NCBI GenBank assembly: GCA_905250125.1
Contig: CAJNOL010000021.1
Location: 124,001 to 188,000, forward strand
Length of the DNA: 64,000 bases
Source: Rotaria sordida
Lineage: Eukaryota > Rotifera > Eurotatoria > Philodinida > Philodinidae
Reading direction: 5' to 3'
Under the pieces are notes generated by a model. The model had not been told where the DNA came from, searched no databases, and saw only the letters and a list, made by a program, of their open reading frames with translations. Made by a program: the position numbers and the translations under genes. Positions 60,201 to 64,000 of the stretch are shown in pieces (position 1 is the stretch's first letter; each line of letters begins with the position of its first letter).

Positions 60201-61481
60201 GATGAGCTGGAAAACATGCACGTGTTGTTTCATTATATACATTTGATGAATCAACTAGACCAAGTATAAATAATGGTAAACAAATACCAAATGATATTAA
60301 CCTATATAGAAAATAAATCTATTATATTTAAAAGAAAAATCAAAAAACAAAAAGAATAACGACAACAATATTCTTTTTGTTTCTTTTTTTTCTTACCATA
60401 TTGTTATTATTTTATAAGCCATTAAACTTCGTCGTTTATTTCGTCCATATTTTAGTGGATATCTCAATGTGAGATAACGATCAAGTGACATAACACTAAT
60501 ATATAAAATAGAAATCAAAATCTTTGAAATAATAAATTTTTTTTTACCTCATATGCCATATCGAAGATGTACTACAACAAACATCGAATGTTAACCAAAC
60601 ATTACAAGCTAATGCATTAAAAGGAAAATGTCCAATAAGTTCAACAGTAACAGCTAATGGCATAACAAGACATGCCACAAGACAATCAGTAAAAGCAAGT
60701 GATGTTAAAAAATAATTAGTAGTATTTTGTAAATGTCTTTCACGTATAACAGCAATACATACAAGACTATTACCACATACAGTAAATAAAATAACTAAAA
60801 TATATAAGAAATTTAATATTTAATTATAAATTTGATATAATTAACACTGTTTCTTTTTTTAATAAACTTTTCATTATTGATATTTTTTTTTCTTTTTATA
60901 GAAAAAAATCAGGTCTTATCCATTTCCGTTTTCAGGATATTCATGTATATGACGTTTTTTTCTTTTATTCCGTTTTTTTTTAGTATTCTTATTAGTATTG
61001 AATGGCTTATTATTTTGATATAAAAATGTCCTGAAAAGCTTGAATCGCTTATTCAGCTAGATTTATACTTATGAATATTGATTTCTCTCTCACATTTATG
61101 ATTTCATTTCTTTTTAATAATGATAAAAATATAGAAACTAAAGATGGTTATCAATAAGCTTTTTTATTTTTTTGTTAATAGTATACAAATAGTTTTTACT
61201 AATACTAACACCTAAATGAAAATAAAACAAAATAATAATGAAAACCTAGCAATAAATTTTATCAGATATATATACAATCGATTAAATTAATATTCTGAAT
61301 GTTTTTCTTTTAAATCAATTAAATATTGTTACTTACTGGTAATCAATGATAAACTAGCCCACATAGGTTCAATATATCCCAAAAATTGTACATTATTATT
61401 ATTGTCACTATTAAAGCGTATATCGTTTCTTGTTCCATTGATCATCATAGATGAAAGCCAATGATTCGTAGTCAATAGCAT
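57285..61481 (-). CDS. Biogenic-amine GPCR, 5-HT2-like, with a very long third intracellular loop (899 aa)
   Basis: Six coding exons: 61481-61337, 60794-60548, 60495-60397, 60301-59727, 59674-59254 and 58497-57285; frames close to 899 residues. Class A landmarks are TM1 GNSLV, TM2 LAFTD85, TM3 FD119VCCSTSSIWHM with the amine-binding Asp, D136-R-Y, TM4 W...P, TM5 FFIPLIIMIVTY, TM6 ILWTPFF and TM7 NPIIY. The TM3-TM4 and TM5 segments read most like 5-HT2 receptors, which couple to Gq. The loop between TM5 and TM6 spans about 560 residues (about 223-785), with Arg/Lys-rich stretches and Asn and Gln runs. The chosen ATG lies 11 nt after a TTTTTGTAG acceptor; an in-frame ATG at 61547 is the alternative. 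Family is firm; the exact amine ligand is inferred. Confidence 0.9.
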
Positions 61482-62926
61482 CGGATTTTTTTCTACAAAA
61501 AAAAAAACGAATAAGTATAGATTTATAAGTACGTGTGCAATAGACAATAATATGAACGGATGTAGGCGAAGCTATAGTGTGAAGACTTGACTATGTCCGG
61601 ATGTCCGTGTCAACATCAATCGTTCATTCCGACAAGAGGAAGTGAAGAAAAGATATAGAAAGCAAGCAAAAAAAAAAGAAAATGTTACTTCATGATATTG
61701 AAAAAATAAAGAAAAAACGTTGAAAATATATATTTGTGTAGGTCGAAACTTTTTATCTGATAGAAAAAAACGAGATTCGATGATTGGAACAGATAAAAAA
61801 AGATATATATATATATTTATTGATTTAAGATTATCATCTACACATCATTACTTTCATATTTCGAATAGATAGTTTATTTAATAATCTTCATAGTTATTGC
61901 ATGAACGTCAGTATTTGTCTAATATTCATCTATATGCTTCGTTTAAATGAATACCGAAGTGTAAAACAAGAACGTGCTTTTGTTCGATCTATTAAATTTC
62001 ATATACATCTTACGACGTAGTTCGACTCACATTCAAGGAAAGTATTGACGGCAATAAGAGTTTCCTGATGGTGTTTCACCAACGTCAAGGACATTAGCCG
62101 CCGGCAGCAGATACATTGGAACATCGACAAATTATCTACTATCTTCTTCCCTTTATTCCTTTTCTCTTTCATTCTAATAGAAAATGAGAGCGTGACAAGC
62201 ACAACGGGTGATCCTTTCTCATATATGGAGGGAGAGAGAGAAAGAGAGAGAGAGAGAGAGACAAGGGCTGATAGAAAGATATAAACTAACATATAAGAGA
62301 TAGATAGAGAGAGAGAGAGAGTACAACTTGAAAAATGAGATTTCATCAATGACACTCGCTAACTAAATGAGAATGTTAGTAAAAGAGAAACGAGGAGAGA
62401 GAGAACATAACGCACTTGCGCGATAATCTCATTTCTAACTTCATCAGTAAGAAACTTACATAGATATGAACGAAGAAAGACATCTTGAATATTATTACAT
62501 CGTATCACTACCGGCATCAACACTTGCAAATAAAGACAGAAAAAAACTGCTTATATACATATCTATGCGTAATTCTATCAGTCTTCTTACGTAACTATCC
62601 AGCCGTAACATACACGAGAAATCGGATGCTTATGAATCTTAACATTCGATCATTCAAATAAAGGAAATGAGAAAGAAAAGAAGAGTACTAATAAATTCAC
62701 TTATCACGACTAGTGTCGGTCCGAGGTCGTCGCGTCGCCGCCTTATAATTCATTTCTATGCCTTCTTATTGTTTATAATATATGTATATATATCACAGTC
62801 TCTAAAGAAAAGAAAGACGACAATGTGACAAATGATGGGTCTTTTCTCTATCTCAATATATATATATATATATATATAAATTGCTTGTATTGGTATTTAG
62901 TTATATCGACTTTGAAAAGTATCATG
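61482..62926. promoter_or_regulatory. Upstream region of the GPCR gene with GA and AT microsatellites
   Basis: On the minus strand, a polypyrimidine tract ending in TTTGTAG (AG at 61494-61493) lies just before the GPCR start and suggests a spliced leader or a 5' UTR intron. (GA)n tracts occur at 62229-62263 and 62304-62321, and (AT)n tracts near 61803-61818 and 62857-62879. Exact regulatory sites cannot be assigned. Confidence 0.45.
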
Positions 62927-63658
62927 TTATGTCTCATTGCTTGTAACACATGCCAAATATGTAGCCACTATGCAAACTAAAGTACTTAAGCCCGTCAAAA
63001 TAGCATGTATGATAATAACTGGAACTAAATTTTGATGAAGATCATTTTTCATTTTTTCATCACATAATGGTTTTGATGTATCAATAATATTACAAAAGTC
63101 AATTTGATTAAATATTTTTTGTGGGCGATTTTTTTCTTTAAAACCACAACATTGTAGTTTAATAAGACTGAAATAATACAAGCAAAAAGAAATATATAAG
63201 ATGTTTTAGAATACTCACGAAGCACGTGTCATATCAACATTTTTTTCATCATCGAGTAATTGTGAACTTGTTACATATTTCTCATAACTATTAATGATTG
63301 CATTTATGAGCCAATTTTGTTTTAGATAAAGTATAATAAGCATGGTTAGAAGTGCCAATGTGATAGGTGCAATAAAAATTACATACACAGATAAAGCTTC
63401 AAAGATATATATATATATACAGAATGCCATTAGTATAATAAAAATATATTTACCACATTTTGATTGCTTAACTGCGCCAATTAATCCCAAAATACCTATA
63501 AATAGTATAAAAAAAGCAAGAATAATAATACCGATTATCAATTGAATTGATTGATATTTATTATATCTATATAAACTTAGAACGATCAAGACAATCCCAA
63601 ATATAATTAATAGAGTATTAAGTATAGATAGAAATGTTTTTGAACATGCATGAGCCAT
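62927..63658 (-). CDS. Tetraspanin (226 aa)
   Basis: Two exons, 63658-63219 and 63167-62927, with a 51-bp GT-AG intron; frames close to 226 residues. TM1 and TM2 are clear near the N-terminus, followed by a long hydrophobic stretch for TM3. The large extracellular loop has the diagnostic CCG motif (LQCCGFKEKN) and further Cys in DFCNII and KPLCDEK, as expected for paired disulfides. TM4 lies at about 195-220, and the tail is very short (TSNET). Tetraspanins organise membrane microdomains with integrins and other receptors. The TM3 region is unusually long, and part of it (CIYIYIFEA) is encoded by an AT-repeat tract near 63403-63420. A splice acceptor TTCTTAG lies about 10 nt before the ATG. 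Subfamily is not clear. Confidence 0.88.
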
Positions 63659-64000
63659 TCTATTAATACTAAGAATAAAAAAAGCGCCAATTATATATAA
63701 TTTTTTCTAATGTAGTCCATTGAGTTACAATATAGATTTAAGCAAAAAAAAAAGAGAAAAGCTAAAAGGTCTTTTTTCTGATTCTTTAGACAAACTCATC
63801 GGAGTAGTTTTATTATTAAAAAAAAAACGACCTACTATTTGTAGTCGTTTATTAAGTAGACCTCAGACGATATTTATATACATGTCGACGAAGGACAAAT
63901 GTATTAGTGAAATAAAACAGAAAAAAAAAACAATAGACCGATTTGCATAAACACGAACTCAGATTTTTATGAACAGTCTTTGTCTTCTAAAAAAGATCTC
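63659..64000. other. Window edge, upstream of the tetraspanin gene
   Basis: AT-rich sequence containing the likely promoter of the tetraspanin gene. No coding sequence is recognised up to the window end. Confidence 0.35.

Noticed and set aside
1..64000. CRISPR arrays, bacterial operons, riboswitches, rRNA
   Set aside because: The sequence is eukaryotic; no spaced direct-repeat arrays or rRNA motifs were seen.

Overview
The window looks like nuclear DNA of a small-genome invertebrate, most likely a bdelloid rotifer. It is very AT-rich, most introns are about 45-110 bp with GT-AG ends, and the gene set is clearly animal: a PHIP/BRWD bromodomain protein, a HIP1-type endocytic adaptor, an amine GPCR and a tetraspanin. 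Alongside these sit genes of non-animal character. The bdelloid call is an inference, supported by the mix of animal and fungal/bacterial-like genes, short TGTGGG-like tracts and possible trans-splice acceptors next to start codons. It is not proven.

Layout. 41-4734 (+): C-terminal part of a PHIP/BRWD protein whose WD40 half lies off the left edge. 5167-5753 (-): small unrecognised protein. 5754-9224: intergenic, with three foldback elements side by side. 9225-13004 (+): a VIT-vWA-TPR-DUF2135-ZZ-ZZ protein. 13005-25830: gene desert with a diverged tandem duplication, a hAT-type MITE with an 8-bp target duplication, a decayed mariner and other foldbacks. 25831-29973: compact island of an inositol-phosphoceramide mannosyltransferase-like enzyme (+), a PIG-L-like deacetylase (+, 147 bp downstream) and a secreted FAD oxidoreductase (-). 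29974-34391: empty. 34392-45883 (-): complete HIP1/Sla2 orthologue in about 32 coding exons, with four foldback elements in its introns. 45884-57284: second repeat-rich desert, with a near-perfect 956-bp palindrome and telomere-like hairpins. 57285-61481 (-): 5-HT2-like GPCR with a giant third intracellular loop. 62927-63658 (-): tetraspanin.

How the genes relate. Most neighbours share no pathway. The exception is the mannosyltransferase/PIG-L pair: both families act on sugar-bearing inositol phospholipids, both genes are intronless, they point the same way, and the downstream start codon has a splice acceptor 8 nt before it. That fits a two-gene trans-spliced unit. I regard this pair and the VIT-DUF2135-ZZ protein as the most interesting content.

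Limits. Exon boundaries were read by eye from splice signals, reading frame and remembered family conservation. Frames close for every multi-exon gene listed, but UTRs and alternative forms are unknown. No database search was run, so family calls rest on motif recognition.
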